DNA of 64,000 bases, taken from contig CAVZRJ010000006.1 of assembly GCA_963777665.1 (NCBI GenBank), positions 536,144 to 600,143 of the forward strand, read 5' to 3'. Below the pieces are notes generated by a model that ran no database searches, was not told the DNA's origin, and saw only the letters and a list, made by a program, of their open reading frames with translations. The stretch is from Bog-756 sp963777665 (GTDB taxonomy: Bacteria; Actinomycetota; Acidimicrobiia; Acidimicrobiales; RAAP-2). Both the position numbers and the translations under genes were made by a program. The first letter of the stretch is position 1; the number at the start of each line of letters is the position of its first letter. Positions 27,491-36,302 of the stretch are shown one piece after another.

Positions 27491-29812
27491 ATGGAGCAGC
27501 GTGGAGCACTGCGGTCGGCCGGATCGGCCGATGAGGCCGATGACGCGTCGCTCCATCGGGCACTCGGTTTGACCGACGCGGAGCGCGACGAGGTCGAGGC
27601 GATGCTCGGGCGACCCCCCAACCACCTCGAGCTCGCCCTGTTCGCCGTCATGTGGAGCGAGCACTGTTCGTACAAGTCGTCGCGGGTCCACCTGCGGCGC
27701 CTGCCGACCGAGGCTCCCCACGTCCTGGTGGGTCCCGGTGAGAACGCCGGGGTGGTCGACGTCGGCGACGGCATCGCGGTGGCCATCCGCATCGAGTCGC
27801 ACAACCACCCCTCGGCCATCGAGCCCTACCAGGGGGCCGCCACCGGGGTGGGCGGCATCCTCCGGGACATCTTCACCATGGGCGCCCGTCCGATCGCGGT
27901 GATGGACCCGCTCTTCTTCGGCGATCCGGGCGACGCCCGCCAGCAGTGGTTGATCGAGGGGGTGGTCGCGGGTGTCTCCGGCTACGGCAACTCGGTCGGG
28001 GTGCCCACGATCGGCGGCGAGCTCACCTTCGACCCCTGCTACACCCAGAATCCACTCGTCAACGTGTTGTGCATGGGGGTGCTGCCGAGGGAGCGCCTCG
28101 TGCTCGGGCAGGCCTCCGGGGTGGGCAACCTTGCCGTCCTGCTCGGGTCGTCCACCGGCCGTGACGGCATCGGCGGGGTCAGCGTGCTGGCCTCGGCCGG
28201 CTTCGGGGGGGGCGACGGGGCCGCCGACGCGGCCAAGCGCCCGAGCGTGCAGGTCGGCGACCCCTATGAGGAGAAGCGTCTCATCGAGGCGTGCCTCGAG
28301 ATGCTCGACGCCAAGTTGGTCGTCGGCATCCAGGACCTCGGTGGAGCGGGCCTGGTCTGCGCCACGAGTGAGACGGCGGCCCGGGCCGGCCTCGGGATGG
28401 ACGTCGACGTCTCGGCCGTGCCGCGTCGCGAGCCGGAGATGGCCGCCTACGAGGTCATGACCTCCGAGAGCCAGGAGCGGATGCTGGCCATCGTGACCCC
28501 GTCCGATCTGCCCCGGGTGGAGGAGGTCTGCCGGAGATGGGAGGTCACCACGGCGGTCGTGGGCCGGGTGACCGAGCCACCCGCGGGCGAGCCGGGCCGC
28601 CTCCGGATCCTCGACGGGTTCGACGGGACCGTGCTCGGTGACGTCCCGGCCGCCGCGCTCTCCGAGGAGGCGCCGCTCTACCACCGCCCTCTGGCCAGAC
28701 CGGCCGACCTGGAGGCGCGGCGGGCCGACGAGCCCGGGACCCTGTCGGCCCCGACCGACTGCGGAGCGGACGTCCTCGCCCTGCTGGCCGACCCGTCCTG
28801 GGTCTACCGCCAGTACGACCATCAGCTCTTCCTCAACACGGTCGAGGGCCCGGGTGGCGACAGCGCGGTGCTCCGTCTGGCCGCACCCGGCCTGCCGACC
28901 TCGGAGCGGGGCCTCGCCCTGACCACCGACTCGAACCCGGTCTGGTGCGCGATCGACCCGAGAGCCGGCACCGCGGCCACCGTGGCCGAGGCCGCCCTCA
29001 ACCTGGCCTGTTCGGGAGCGGCCCCCCTGGCGGTCGTCAACTGCCTCAACTTCGGGAACCCCGAACACCCCGAGGTCATGTGGCAGCTGTCCGAGGCCAT
29101 CGACGGCATGGCCGAGGCCTGCCTCGCCCTCGGCCTCCCGGTGATCGGTGGCAACGTGAGCCTCTACAACGAGAGTCTCGGGGTCGACATCGACCCGACC
29201 CCGGTCATCGGTGCGCTCGGGCTCATCGAGCGCCTCGCCGCCCGGCCGCCGGGGATCACCCTGGTGGAGGGCGGCACCCTGGTGCTCCTCGACGCCGGCG
29301 TCGGCATGTCCGGTGGTCGGCGCGGCCCACCGTCGCTCGCCGGGTCGCGCTGGGCGGTCGAACGCAGGGGGCACCGCAACGGGACCCTCCCACCGCTCGA
29401 TCTGGCCGGCCACCGGCGCCTGGTCGGGTTCGTTGCCGCCCAGGTGGCCGAAGGCGTGGCCGGTGGGGACGGGCTGGTCGACGGTGTGCACGACGTGTCC
29501 GGGGGCGGCCTGGGTGTCGCACTCGCCGAACTGGCCGTCCGCTCCGGCATCGGGGTCCGGGTCTCCGGTGTGGCCGACCACCACGAGCTGTTCACCGAAG
29601 CCCCGTCGCGGGTGGTCGTCTGTACGACACGCAGCCACGAGCTCACGGCCAGGGCGGCCGAGGCCGGCGTCGCCTTCCGGGTGCTCGGGACGGCCGGGGG
29701 GGACCGCATCGTCATCGAGGACCTCGTCGACCTCGACCTGGCCGAGGCCGTCCGGTCCTGGCGGGGACGCCTGCCCGACCTGCTCGACGGCCTCGCCCCG
29801 GTGACCAACTGA
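27491..29812 (+). CDS. purL: Phosphoribosylformylglycinamidine synthase subunit PurL
   Basis: A 773-residue PurL of the small (PurSQL) type. Near the N-terminus 'LALFAVMWSEHCSYKSSR' is the conserved start and 'ESHNHPSAIEPYQGAATGVG' holds the ATP-binding and catalytic histidines. Two repeated AIR-synthetase-like halves follow; the second has 'NPEHPEVMWQLSEAIDGMA' and 'GNVSLYNES'. It joins ammonia from PurQ to FGAR, making FGAM. The frame is intact throughout, unlike purA to purC. ATG 27491 is used. It converges on the PHP gene with a 29-bp gap. Confidence 0.97.
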   Translation: MEQRGALRSAGSADEADDASLHRALGLTDAERDEVEAMLGRPPNHLELALFAVMWSEHCSYKSSRVHLRRLPTEAPHVLVGPGENAGVVDVGDGIAVAIRIESHNHPSAIEPYQGAATGVGGILRDIFTMGARPIAVMDPLFFGDPGDARQQWLIEGVVAGVSGYGNSVGVPTIGGELTFDPCYTQNPLVNVLCMGVLPRERLVLGQASGVGNLAVLLGSSTGRDGIGGVSVLASAGFGGGDGAADAAKRPSVQVGDPYEEKRLIEACLEMLDAKLVVGIQDLGGAGLVCATSETAARAGLGMDVDVSAVPRREPEMAAYEVMTSESQERMLAIVTPSDLPRVEEVCRRWEVTTAVVGRVTEPPAGEPGRLRILDGFDGTVLGDVPAAALSEEAPLYHRPLARPADLEARRADEPGTLSAPTDCGADVLALLADPSWVYRQYDHQLFLNTVEGPGGDSAVLRLAAPGLPTSERGLALTTDSNPVWCAIDPRAGTAATVAEAALNLACSGAAPLAVVNCLNFGNPEHPEVMWQLSEAIDGMAEACLALGLPVIGGNVSLYNESLGVDIDPTPVIGALGLIERLAARPPGITLVEGGTLVLLDAGVGMSGGRRGPPSLAGSRWAVERRGHRNGTLPPLDLAGHRRLVGFVAAQVAEGVAGGDGLVDGVHDVSGGGLGVALAELAVRSGIGVRVSGVADHHELFTEAPSRVVVCTTRSHELTARAAEAGVAFRVLGTAGGDRIVIEDLVDLDLAEAVRSWRGRLPDLLDGLAPVTN

Positions 29813-29841
29813 GCGATCGCCCGCCCCGGTCCGCCCGGGGC

Positions 29842-30693
29842 TCAGGCAGCCGACGCCCGGCGGGCCGCCAGTTGCCCGAGCACCAGGTTCGCCACCCGCA
29901 GGTCGCCGCGGCCGGTGCCCACCGCGAGGTCCGGCTTGGCGGCCCCGTGGTAGTCGGATCCACCCGTCGGCACGAGGCCGAAACGGCGGGCGAGATGGCC
30001 GAGCTCGGTGCGCTGACGGGGCGAGTACCGCCCGTAGGTGACCTCGAGGCCCGCGAAGCCGGCGTCGGCCAGGTCGCCCACTGCGTCGGCGAGGTCCTGC
30101 CCCTCGAGGCCGAGGCTGTAGGGATGGGCGAGGACCGCCACCCCCCCGGACGCGTCCGCCAGCCCGGCCACCTCCGCCCCGGTCAGGCGGGCCTTCCGCA
30201 CGAAGGCCGGGCCGTCGGTCCCGAGGAAGCGGTCGAAGGCCTCGTCGATCGAGCCGACCACGCCCGCCGCGACCATGGCCGCCGCGAAGTGGGGCCGCCC
30301 GGTGCCCTCCTCGCTGCCTGCGAGCGCCGCGGCCATCGGGAAGGTGACCGGGACGCCGAGCTCGGCCAGCCGGTCGGCCAGTGCCAGGTTGCGTCGGCGC
30401 CGGTCCTCCCGGAGCCGGACCAGTTCGGTCCCGAGGGGGCTCTCGTCGTCCTCGACGAAGTAGACGAGGACGTGCATGCCCCCCGAGGCGACCGGGACGC
30501 AGGAGACCTCGCACCCCGGGACGAAGGTGATGCCGAGCTCACCGGCCCGCACCGCGGCGCCGGACAGGCCGGCCAGCGAGTCGTGGTCGGTGAGGGCCAC
30601 CGCACTGCACCCCGCCGCCGCGGCCAGCTCGACCACCCGTTCGGGCGGGTCGCTCCCGTCCGAGACGGTCGAGTGGGTGTGCAGGTCGATCAT
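29842..30693 (-). CDS. PHP-domain metal-dependent phosphoesterase
   Basis: A 283-residue protein of the PHP family acting on phosphate esters such as pAp or RNA/DNA ends, comparable to the YciV/RnaAM type. 'MIDLHTHSTVSDGSDPPERV' gives the first metal motif, 'ALTDHDSLAGL' the second, and 'VAVLAHPYSL' and 'GSDYHG' the C-terminal metal ligands. The start is placed at ATG 30693 because the HTH motif must lie at the extreme N-terminus; GTG 30699 is an alternative. It is divergent from purF. The substrate is not known. Confidence 0.88.
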   Translation of the reverse strand: MIDLHTHSTVSDGSDPPERVVELAAAAGCSAVALTDHDSLAGLSGAAVRAGELGITFVPGCEVSCVPVASGGMHVLVYFVEDDESPLGTELVRLREDRRRRNLALADRLAELGVPVTFPMAAALAGSEEGTGRPHFAAAMVAAGVVGSIDEAFDRFLGTDGPAFVRKARLTGAEVAGLADASGGVAVLAHPYSLGLEGQDLADAVGDLADAGFAGLEVTYGRYSPRQRTELGHLARRFGLVPTGGSDYHGAAKPDLAVGTGRGDLRVANLVLGQLAARRASAA

Positions 30694-30818
30694 CGTCACC
30701 GACGCTACCGGTCCTCCCGCGGGCGGCACTAGAGTGGAAGCGAGCGGTTCGGGGAGCAGGTGGGACCGTTCCGTCGCTGACGAGCCCGACAACCCCCGGT
30801 GCGTGCGGTGACCAACCG

Positions 30819-32288
30819 ATGATGGAGGCCAAGGAAGCGTGCGGAGTCTTCGGGGTCTACGCCCCGGGGCGCTCCGTGGCACACCTGACCTTCGACGGGC
30901 TCTTCGCCCTCCAGCACCGTGGCCAGGAATCGGCGGGCATGGCGGTCAGCGACGGCGACGCCATCACGGTGATGCGGGACATGGGCCTCGTGACGACCGT
31001 GTTCGACGAGCGCAAGCTCTCCGGCCTGCGCGGCCATCTGGCCATCGGGCACACTCGCTACTCGACGGCCGGCTCGAGTGACTGGACCAACGCCCAGCCG
31101 GCGTTCCGCGGCGTCGGGCGGGCCGGGTTCGGGCTGGCCCACAACGGCAACCTGACCAACACGGCCTCCCTGGCCGGTGTCGCCAACATGCTGCCCGGCC
31201 TGGTCTCCTCCGACAGCGACCTGGTCGCCGAGCTCCTGGCCCAGGCCTTCCCACCCGACCTGCCCGAGCGCACCCGCGCAGACAACGCGGTCGACCTCGA
31301 GCGGGCCCTGGTCGGGGTCCTCCCACAGCTCGAGGGGGCCTTCTCGTTCGTCCTGCTCGACGCCGACCGGCTCATCGGCGTCCGCGATCCCAACGGGTTC
31401 CGTCCCCTCTGCCTCGGGCGGCTCGAGGCGACCGACGAGTTCGAGACGGGCTGGGTGCTCGCGTCCGAGTCGCCCGCGCTCGACGTCATCGGGGCCACCT
31501 TCGTCCGCGAGCTGGAGCCCGGCGAGATGGTGGTCATCGACGGCACGCAGGTCCGCTCGGAGCGCCCCTTCCCCGAGGAGCGTGTCGACCCCAAGCTGTG
31601 CATCTTCGAGTTCGTCTACTTCGCCCGCCCCGACACCACCCTCTACGGCAACGAGGTGCACGGTGCGCGCCGGCGGATGGGCCAGCTGCTGGCCACCCAG
31701 CGCCCCGTTTCAGCCGACCTGGTGATGGGCGTCCCCGATTCGGGCGTGCCGGCGGCCGAGGGGTACGCGGTGGCCTCGGGCATCCCCTACGGTCAGGGGC
31801 TCGTCAAGAACCGCTACATCGGGCGGACCTTCATCGCACCCACGCAGGCCGAGCGGGCCAGCGGGGTCCGGCGCAAGCTCAACCCGCTGCGCGAGAACAT
31901 CGCCGGCAAGCGGGTCGTCGTCGTCGACGACTCCATCGTGCGGGGCACGACAACCCGGGCGATGGTCACCATGCTCCGGGACGCCGGTGCGGTCGAGGTC
32001 CATCTGCGCGTCTCGTCGCCGCCCTTCAAGTGGCCGTGCTTCTACGGCATCGACACGCCCGACCGCACGGAGCTGCTGGCCGCGGTCAAGGACCCCGACG
32101 AGATCGCCGAGTTCCTGAACGTCGACTCGCTCGAGTACCTGAGTCTCGAGCACCTGGTCGAGGCCATCGACGCTCCCGGTGCGGGCTTCTGCGACGCCTG
32201 CCTCACCGGCAACTACCCGGTGCCGGTCGGGGTGGAGTTCGGCGAACGGCCGGCGGTCATCGCGACTGCGGGCCTCTCGCAGGCGTGA
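30819..32288 (+). CDS. purF: Amidophosphoribosyltransferase
   Basis: A 489-residue enzyme making 5-phosphoribosylamine, the committed step of purine synthesis. The short leader before 'CGVFGVYAPG' would be removed to expose the catalytic N-terminal cysteine (residue 8). The glutaminase half continues with 'LQHRGQESAGMAV' and 'GHTRYSTAGSS'. The phosphoribosyltransferase half carries the PRPP loop 'RVVVVDDSIVRGTTTR'. Its late cysteines, for example 'GAGFCDACLTGNYPV', resemble those of Fe-S-containing PurF proteins. The stop overlaps the purM GTG. Confidence 0.97.
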   Translation: MMEAKEACGVFGVYAPGRSVAHLTFDGLFALQHRGQESAGMAVSDGDAITVMRDMGLVTTVFDERKLSGLRGHLAIGHTRYSTAGSSDWTNAQPAFRGVGRAGFGLAHNGNLTNTASLAGVANMLPGLVSSDSDLVAELLAQAFPPDLPERTRADNAVDLERALVGVLPQLEGAFSFVLLDADRLIGVRDPNGFRPLCLGRLEATDEFETGWVLASESPALDVIGATFVRELEPGEMVVIDGTQVRSERPFPEERVDPKLCIFEFVYFARPDTTLYGNEVHGARRRMGQLLATQRPVSADLVMGVPDSGVPAAEGYAVASGIPYGQGLVKNRYIGRTFIAPTQAERASGVRRKLNPLRENIAGKRVVVVDDSIVRGTTTRAMVTMLRDAGAVEVHLRVSSPPFKWPCFYGIDTPDRTELLAAVKDPDEIAEFLNVDSLEYLSLEHLVEAIDAPGAGFCDACLTGNYPVPVGVEFGERPAVIATAGLSQA

Positions 32289-33409
32289 GCGGGAGCGGGC
32301 CGACCGAGGCACCCCCTCCCGATCCCGTCACGTCGGCCACCTACGCCGCCACCGGCGTGGACGTCGACGCCGGCCGGCGGGCGGTCGATCTGATCCTGCC
32401 GATGGTGGCCTCGACCCGGCGCGCCGAGGTGCTCGGCGACGTCGGTGGCTTCGGTGGCCTCTTCGGGCTCGACACCGCCCGGTACGAGCACCCCGTCCTC
32501 GTGGCGGCGACCGACGGGGTCGGGACCAAGGCCGCCGTCGCCCGGGCCGTCGACCGGTTGGACACCATCGGCATCGACCTTGTGGCGATGTGTGTCGACG
32601 ACCTCGTCTGCCAGGGTGCCGAGCCGCTCTTCTTCCTCGACTACATCTCGACCGGTGCACTCGAGCCGTCCCGGATGGCCGAGCTGGTGTCCGGTGTGGC
32701 CGAGGGGTGCCGGCAGGTGGGCGCCACCCTGCTCGGCGGTGAGATGGCCGAGCATCCGGGCATCCAGGAGCCCGGGGAATTCGACCTGGTCGGCTTCGCG
32801 GTCGGCGTCGTCGAGCGCGATGCGATCCTCGGTCCGTCCAGGGTGTCGCCCGGTGACGTGTTGCTCGGACTGCCCTCGCCCGGGCTCCGCTCGAACGGGT
32901 ACACGCTCGCGCGCCACGTCCTGCTCGACCGGTTCGGGCTCACCTTCGAGTCGCCGGCCTGGCCGGGAGCGGCGACGACCGTGGCCGAGGAGCTCCTCCG
33001 GCCGTCGGTCATCTACACCCCTGCCGTGCGGGCCGCCCTTGCCGCGGCCGATGTCCACGCGGCGGCCCACATCACCGGGGGAGGGCTCGAGGGCAACGTT
33101 CCCCGCGCGCTTCCGCCCGGGTGCCGTGCGCTCGTCGAGCGGGGGACCTGGGAGGTACCGCGGATCTTCGGCGAGATCCGCCGCCTCGGCCCGGTGGACG
33201 ACCACGAGATGGTCCGTGTCTTCAATCTCGGCCTCGGCATGATCCTGGTGGTCGCGCCTGACAATGCCGACGACGCCCTCGCCGCGCTGTCCTCGGCCGG
33301 GGTCAAGGCGGTCACCGTGGGCCGGGTCGTTGCGGGCGAACACGGGGTCGACCTGGTCGGCCCCGCACTCTGGGGCGACGAGCGAGGGTCCGGGACGGAC
33401 GGTCGGTGA
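32285..33409 (+). CDS. purM: Phosphoribosylformylglycinamidine cyclo-ligase (AIR synthetase)
   Basis: A 374-residue PurM that closes the imidazole ring. After a Pro-rich leader it has 'TYAATGVDVDAGRRAVDLI', 'VAATDGVGTKAAVA', and 'CVDDLVCQGAEPLFFLDYI', the conserved ATP and substrate segments. 'AHITGGGLEGNVPRALPPG' near residue 260 is a signature of the C-terminal half. The start GTG 32285 overlaps the purF stop, and the purM stop overlaps the pyrE GTG (both GTGA), so the three genes are one operon. Confidence 0.97.
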   Translation: MSGSGPTEAPPPDPVTSATYAATGVDVDAGRRAVDLILPMVASTRRAEVLGDVGGFGGLFGLDTARYEHPVLVAATDGVGTKAAVARAVDRLDTIGIDLVAMCVDDLVCQGAEPLFFLDYISTGALEPSRMAELVSGVAEGCRQVGATLLGGEMAEHPGIQEPGEFDLVGFAVGVVERDAILGPSRVSPGDVLLGLPSPGLRSNGYTLARHVLLDRFGLTFESPAWPGAATTVAEELLRPSVIYTPAVRAALAAADVHAAAHITGGGLEGNVPRALPPGCRALVERGTWEVPRIFGEIRRLGPVDDHEMVRVFNLGLGMILVVAPDNADDALAALSSAGVKAVTVGRVVAGEHGVDLVGPALWGDERGSGTDGR

Positions 33410-33975
33410 GCGGTCTCCTTCCCGATACCGAGTTTCGGTCGCTGCGGGACCACCTCCTCGAACATTCGGTCAAGCGTGGGTCGTTCGTCCTCAAATCCGG
33501 GCGCACGAGCAGCTGGTTCATCGACTCGAAGCAGACCGTCTGCCGGCCGGAGGGGATGCTGTTGGTGGCCGACGGCGTCCTCTCGGTGCTGCCCGACGAC
33601 GCGAGCGCGATCGGTGGGCTGACCATGGGTGCCGATCCGGTCGCCTTCGTGACCGCCGGCATAGCGGCCACCAGGGGCCGGATGCTCAAGGCGTTCAGCG
33701 TGCGGAAGGAAGCCAAGGACCACGGCGCCGGCGGCCGGATCGCCGGAGCCCTCGACCCGGGCGACCGGGTCGTGGTCACCGAGGACACGGTGACCCGCGG
33801 CACCTCGCTGCTGGAAGCGGCACACGCGGTGGTCGAGGCCGGCGCGGTGCCGGTCCTGCTGGTGGCGGTGGTGGATCGTGGCGGCACCTGCGCCGGGATG
33901 GCCGCCGCAGAGGGGCTGTCCTTCCGTGCGCTGCTGACCGCGCCTGACCTCGGCTTCCCCTACGAGGGCGCCTGA
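33406..33975 (+). CDS. pyrE: Orotate phosphoribosyltransferase
   Basis: A 189-residue type I phosphoribosyltransferase. The N-terminal 'VKRGSFVLKSGRTSSWFIDS' is the usual orotate-enzyme start, and the PRPP motif is 'RVVVTEDTVTRGTSLLEA', where the second acidic residue is Glu-Asp as in PyrE. It converts orotate to OMP in pyrimidine synthesis. Its position as third gene of purF-purM-pyrE, with a GTGA overlap, ties one pyrimidine step to purine expression. It converges on padR. Confidence 0.93.
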   Translation: MSGLLPDTEFRSLRDHLLEHSVKRGSFVLKSGRTSSWFIDSKQTVCRPEGMLLVADGVLSVLPDDASAIGGLTMGADPVAFVTAGIAATRGRMLKAFSVRKEAKDHGAGGRIAGALDPGDRVVVTEDTVTRGTSLLEAAHAVVEAGAVPVLLVAVVDRGGTCAGMAAAEGLSFRALLTAPDLGFPYEGA

Positions 33976-34006
33976 CGCAGGCCGGCGGGACCGAGAACGG
34001 CGGCGG

Positions 34007-34705
34007 TCAGGCCCCCGGCTCCGAGTCCACGGTCCCGCCGTCCTGGTCGGCCCGCTCGGGAGCGTCAGTGCTCGGGCTGCCTTCGGCCAGGATGAGATAG
34101 ATGCGGCGACGGGTCTCGGCGAGGATGTCCGCGACGGACTTGACCTGGCTTTCGCTGCCGGCCCGTGCCACCTGCATGGTGGCCGCGGCCACCTCGGCCA
34201 TGAGGCCCCGGAGGTCGACCAGCGAACGGTTGGCGCCGCGGGACGCCACCTCCCACGGAGCGGGCCCGTCGCCTGCGGCCTCGGCCTCGGTCCTCCCTTC
34301 GGAGGTCAAGCTGAACACCCGGCGACCCTCCGACTTGTCCGCGGTGACCAGTCCCTGGTCCTCGAGTGCCTGGAGGGTCGGGTAGACCGACCCGGGGCTC
34401 GGCCGCCACTCCCCGCCGCTCCGCTCGGTGAGCTCGGTGATGATCTGGTAGCCGTGCATCGGCTCCTCGGCGAGGAGGGCCAGGATGGCGGCGCGCACGT
34501 CGCCGCGGCCGACCTTCTGGCCCCGGCCGAATCCGCGGCCGAAGCCCCAGCCCGGGCCCTGCCCGAAGCCGTCCTGCCACCCCCGGCCGCGCCCCCGGTC
34601 CCGACCCCGGCCGCGCGCGGTGCCCTCCGACGGGTCACCTGTGCCAGAACCGATCCAGGGTCCGGCCGATGGTGTCTCGCCCCTGTTGTGACGGTGTCCA
34701 TGCAT
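34007..34705 (-). CDS. PadR-family transcriptional regulator with Gly/Arg-rich N-terminus
   Basis: A 232-residue regulator. The PadR winged helix (about residues 71-150) contains 'AILALLAEEPMHGYQIITEL' and 'PSPGSVYPTLQALEDQGLV', followed by the wing and a C-terminal dimerising helix 'ETRRRIYLILAEG'. The first 65 residues are a low-complexity Gly/Arg/Trp-rich extension ('RGRGRDRGRGRGWQDGFG'), typical of a subset of actinobacterial PadR proteins. AGGAGG precedes ATG 34705. It is divergent from the MNT gene, with palindromes in the shared AT-rich gap. Confidence 0.9.
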   Translation of the reverse strand: MHGHRHNRGETPSAGPWIGSGTGDPSEGTARGRGRDRGRGRGWQDGFGQGPGWGFGRGFGRGQKVGRGDVRAAILALLAEEPMHGYQIITELTERSGGEWRPSPGSVYPTLQALEDQGLVTADKSEGRRVFSLTSEGRTEAEAAGDGPAPWEVASRGANRSLVDLRGLMAEVAAATMQVARAGSESQVKSVADILAETRRRIYLILAEGSPSTDAPERADQDGGTVDSEPGA

Positions 34706-34755
34706 GTGTTCTGCCTCCTGTCGATGGTGTGGGATCTCTATCGAGACCGCTCACA

Positions 34756-34869
34756 TGCAATCACGATATATCGGAATATGACAGTTGTCAATTCCTGGTT
34801 CTGCGGTTCCTCATGTGCCATGAGCGACCGCAGAACGTTTACATTCTTATATGATCGTAGATATCATCG
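34756..34869. promoter_or_regulatory. AT-rich divergent control region with palindromes (padR / MNT gene)
   Basis: This gap is visibly richer in A and T than the rest of the window. It contains CGATATATCG (34764-34773, a perfect palindrome), TGACA-GT-TGTCA (34779-34790), and ATGAT-N7-ATCAT (about 34853-34869). Any of these could be operator sites for the PadR protein or for the winged-helix part of the MNT protein. Promoter boxes cannot be assigned with confidence. Confidence 0.5.
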
Positions 34870-34874
34870 AGTAA

Positions 34875-35468
34875 ATGAGAACAACGGCCCCGGCTTCACT
34901 ACCGATTTTCCGGTCGGCGCAGCAGATGGCCATCCTGGCAGCGCTCTTCGAGCGTAGGGGTGTCGAACTGTCGGTATCCGACCTGGCGCAAACCACCGGC
35001 GTGGCAATAGCGACGGCGAGTCGGGAGGTCGGGCGGCTCGAGGAGCACGGGATCGTCCGCTCCCGGCACGTGGGGCGTTCCCGGCTCGTCTCGGCCAGCT
35101 GGGACCTCCCTTGGGCTGATGCACTGGGAACGATCCTGGCGCACACCGCGGGCCTGCCGGCCCAGCTCGCTGAGCTCCTGGATGTGGTCGACGGTGTTCG
35201 TGGCGCCTGCATCTACGGTTCGTGGGCCGCCCGACAAGCAGGTGAAGCCGGTCCTCCTCCGCACGATATCGACCTCTTGCTGGTTGGTTCGGCTCGACTC
35301 CCAGAGGTTCGTCGGGTTCTTCGGCCCTTGGAGCGAGAGCTGGGCTTGGAGATCAACCCGGCCATCGTGAGCGATGAGGAATGGGAGAACTTGGAGAGCC
35401 CCTTCCTCGATGAGCTGAGGTCACGGCCCCTGTTCGAGCTCGATCTTGAGAGTCAGCGTCGTGGCTGA
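34875..35468 (+). CDS. Winged-helix / MNT nucleotidyltransferase protein (antitoxin-like)
   Basis: A 197-residue two-domain protein. The N-terminal half is a winged helix ('MAILAALFERRGVELSVSDL', 'TASREVGRLEEHGIVRSRHV'). The C-terminal half is a minimal nucleotidyltransferase with 'ACIYGSWAARQ' and 'PPPHDIDLLLVG', the GS and DxD motifs that bind nucleotide and metal. Stand-alone MNT proteins pair with HEPN proteins and inactivate them, for example by AMPylation; the next gene here is HEPN-like and overlaps by eight bases. The fused DNA-binding domain suggests self-regulation. Codons ending in T are noticeably more common than in neighbouring genes, consistent with transfer. Confidence 0.8.
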   Translation: MRTTAPASLPIFRSAQQMAILAALFERRGVELSVSDLAQTTGVAIATASREVGRLEEHGIVRSRHVGRSRLVSASWDLPWADALGTILAHTAGLPAQLAELLDVVDGVRGACIYGSWAARQAGEAGPPPHDIDLLLVGSARLPEVRRVLRPLERELGLEINPAIVSDEEWENLESPFLDELRSRPLFELDLESQRRG

Positions 35469-35967
35469 GAAGAACGTGCAACGAGGCGGCAACGACAGTC
35501 GTGAGGCGGCTGCCTGGGTGGCTGACGCGGTGGCAACCCGACGCCTCCTGCAGCTCAACCCCAGTATGCCCGCAGCGGTAGAAATGGTCACCCGGGCCCG
35601 TACACATCTCGAGTCGGCCGCAACGATTGCCGCGACGGACCCGACCCTCTGCGTATCGGCTTGCCACGACGCTGCCCGACAAGCGATCTCGGCCCACATG
35701 CGCGCCGCTGGCTATCGGGCGGCCAACGAGGTCGGGGCCCACCGATTGGTCGTCGAGTACGCCAAGTTCATGTTGGCGGGAGTCATCACGGAACATGACA
35801 TCGTCGCCGTGGACGAGCTCGGACGCGAGAGACACACTGCCGAGTACAGAGAATTCGCGTCCCGGACCATCACGACGGAGGTTGCGACCGAGGCCATCAG
35901 CATCGCCAGACGGGTCGTCAACGCCGTGTCGGGTGCTCTCGCCGGCTCGCGACAGCGGGAGAGCTGA
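35461..35967 (+). CDS. HEPN-domain protein (putative toxin partner)
   Basis: A 168-residue all-helical protein. 'ESAATIAATDPTLCVSACHD' followed by 'AARQAISAHMRAAGYRA' and 'VGAHRLVVEY' matches the core of HEPN proteins found beside MNT genes. The usual RNase motif R-x4-6-H is not evident; the corresponding region reads 'GRERHTAEYREF', so catalytic activity is uncertain. I start at GTG 35461, inside the last codons of the MNT gene; TTG 35446 is possible. It ends 24 bp from the 3' end of tRNA-Phe on the opposite strand. Confidence 0.68.
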   Translation: MAEKNVQRGGNDSREAAAWVADAVATRRLLQLNPSMPAAVEMVTRARTHLESAATIAATDPTLCVSACHDAARQAISAHMRAAGYRAANEVGAHRLVVEYAKFMLAGVITEHDIVAVDELGRERHTAEYREFASRTITTEVATEAISIARRVVNAVSGALAGSRQRES

Positions 35968-35990
35968 CTGGAGCTTGCGATGGTGCCCAG

Positions 35991-36063
35991 TGGTCGGGAC
36001 CGGCGTCGATCCGGTGACCTCACGCTTTTCAGGCGCGCGCTCTACCAACTGAGCTACCCGACC
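35991..36063 (-). tRNA. tRNA-Phe (GAA)
   Basis: A 73-nt cloverleaf on the reverse strand: acceptor GGTCGGG with CCCGACC, D-arm AGCTCAGTTGGTAGAGC, anticodon loop CTGAAAA giving GAA. CCA is not encoded. First of three adjacent tRNAs on this strand when read left to right. Confidence 0.93.
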
Positions 36064-36085
36064 TCGCCCCGGTGGACCGGGGTGG

Positions 36086-36160
36086 CGGACCTGACGGGAT
36101 TTGAACCCGCGACCTCCGCCTTGACAGGGCGGCGTGCACTCCAGACTGCACCACAGGTCC
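36086..36160 (-). tRNA. tRNA-Asp (GTC)
   Basis: A 75-nt cloverleaf on the reverse strand: acceptor GGACCTG with CAGGTCC, T-loop TTCAAAT, anticodon loop CTGTCAA giving GTC, discriminator G as expected for Asp. CCA is not encoded. Confidence 0.93.
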
Positions 36161-36191
36161 CCAACCAGCTTGTCTGCGCTGGGGTGTACCG

Positions 36192-36264
36192 CACCCCCAA
36201 CGGGATTCGAACCCGTGTTACCGCCTTGAAAGGGCGGCGTCCTTGGCCGCTAGACGATGGGGGC
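36192..36264 (-). tRNA. tRNA-Glu (TTC)
   Basis: A 73-nt cloverleaf on the reverse strand: acceptor GCCCCCA with TGGGGGT, T-loop TTCGAAT, anticodon loop CTTTCAA giving TTC. It is the promoter-proximal member of the Glu-Asp-Phe cluster. Confidence 0.92.
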
Positions 36265-36302
36265 TCGAACCCGGATAGGGCGTAGGGAGGATACCAGAGG
36301 GA

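Noticed and set aside
27191..30514. A very long reverse-strand open frame (1107 codons) opposite purL
   Set aside because: It is antisense to an intact, highly conserved purL and reads as Arg/Gly/Asp-rich low complexity, a shadow frame common in high-GC DNA.
35991..36264. att-like duplication of the tRNA-Phe, -Asp or -Glu 3' ends around the MNT/HEPN genes
   Set aside because: I found no second copy of their 3' halves in the nearby sequence.
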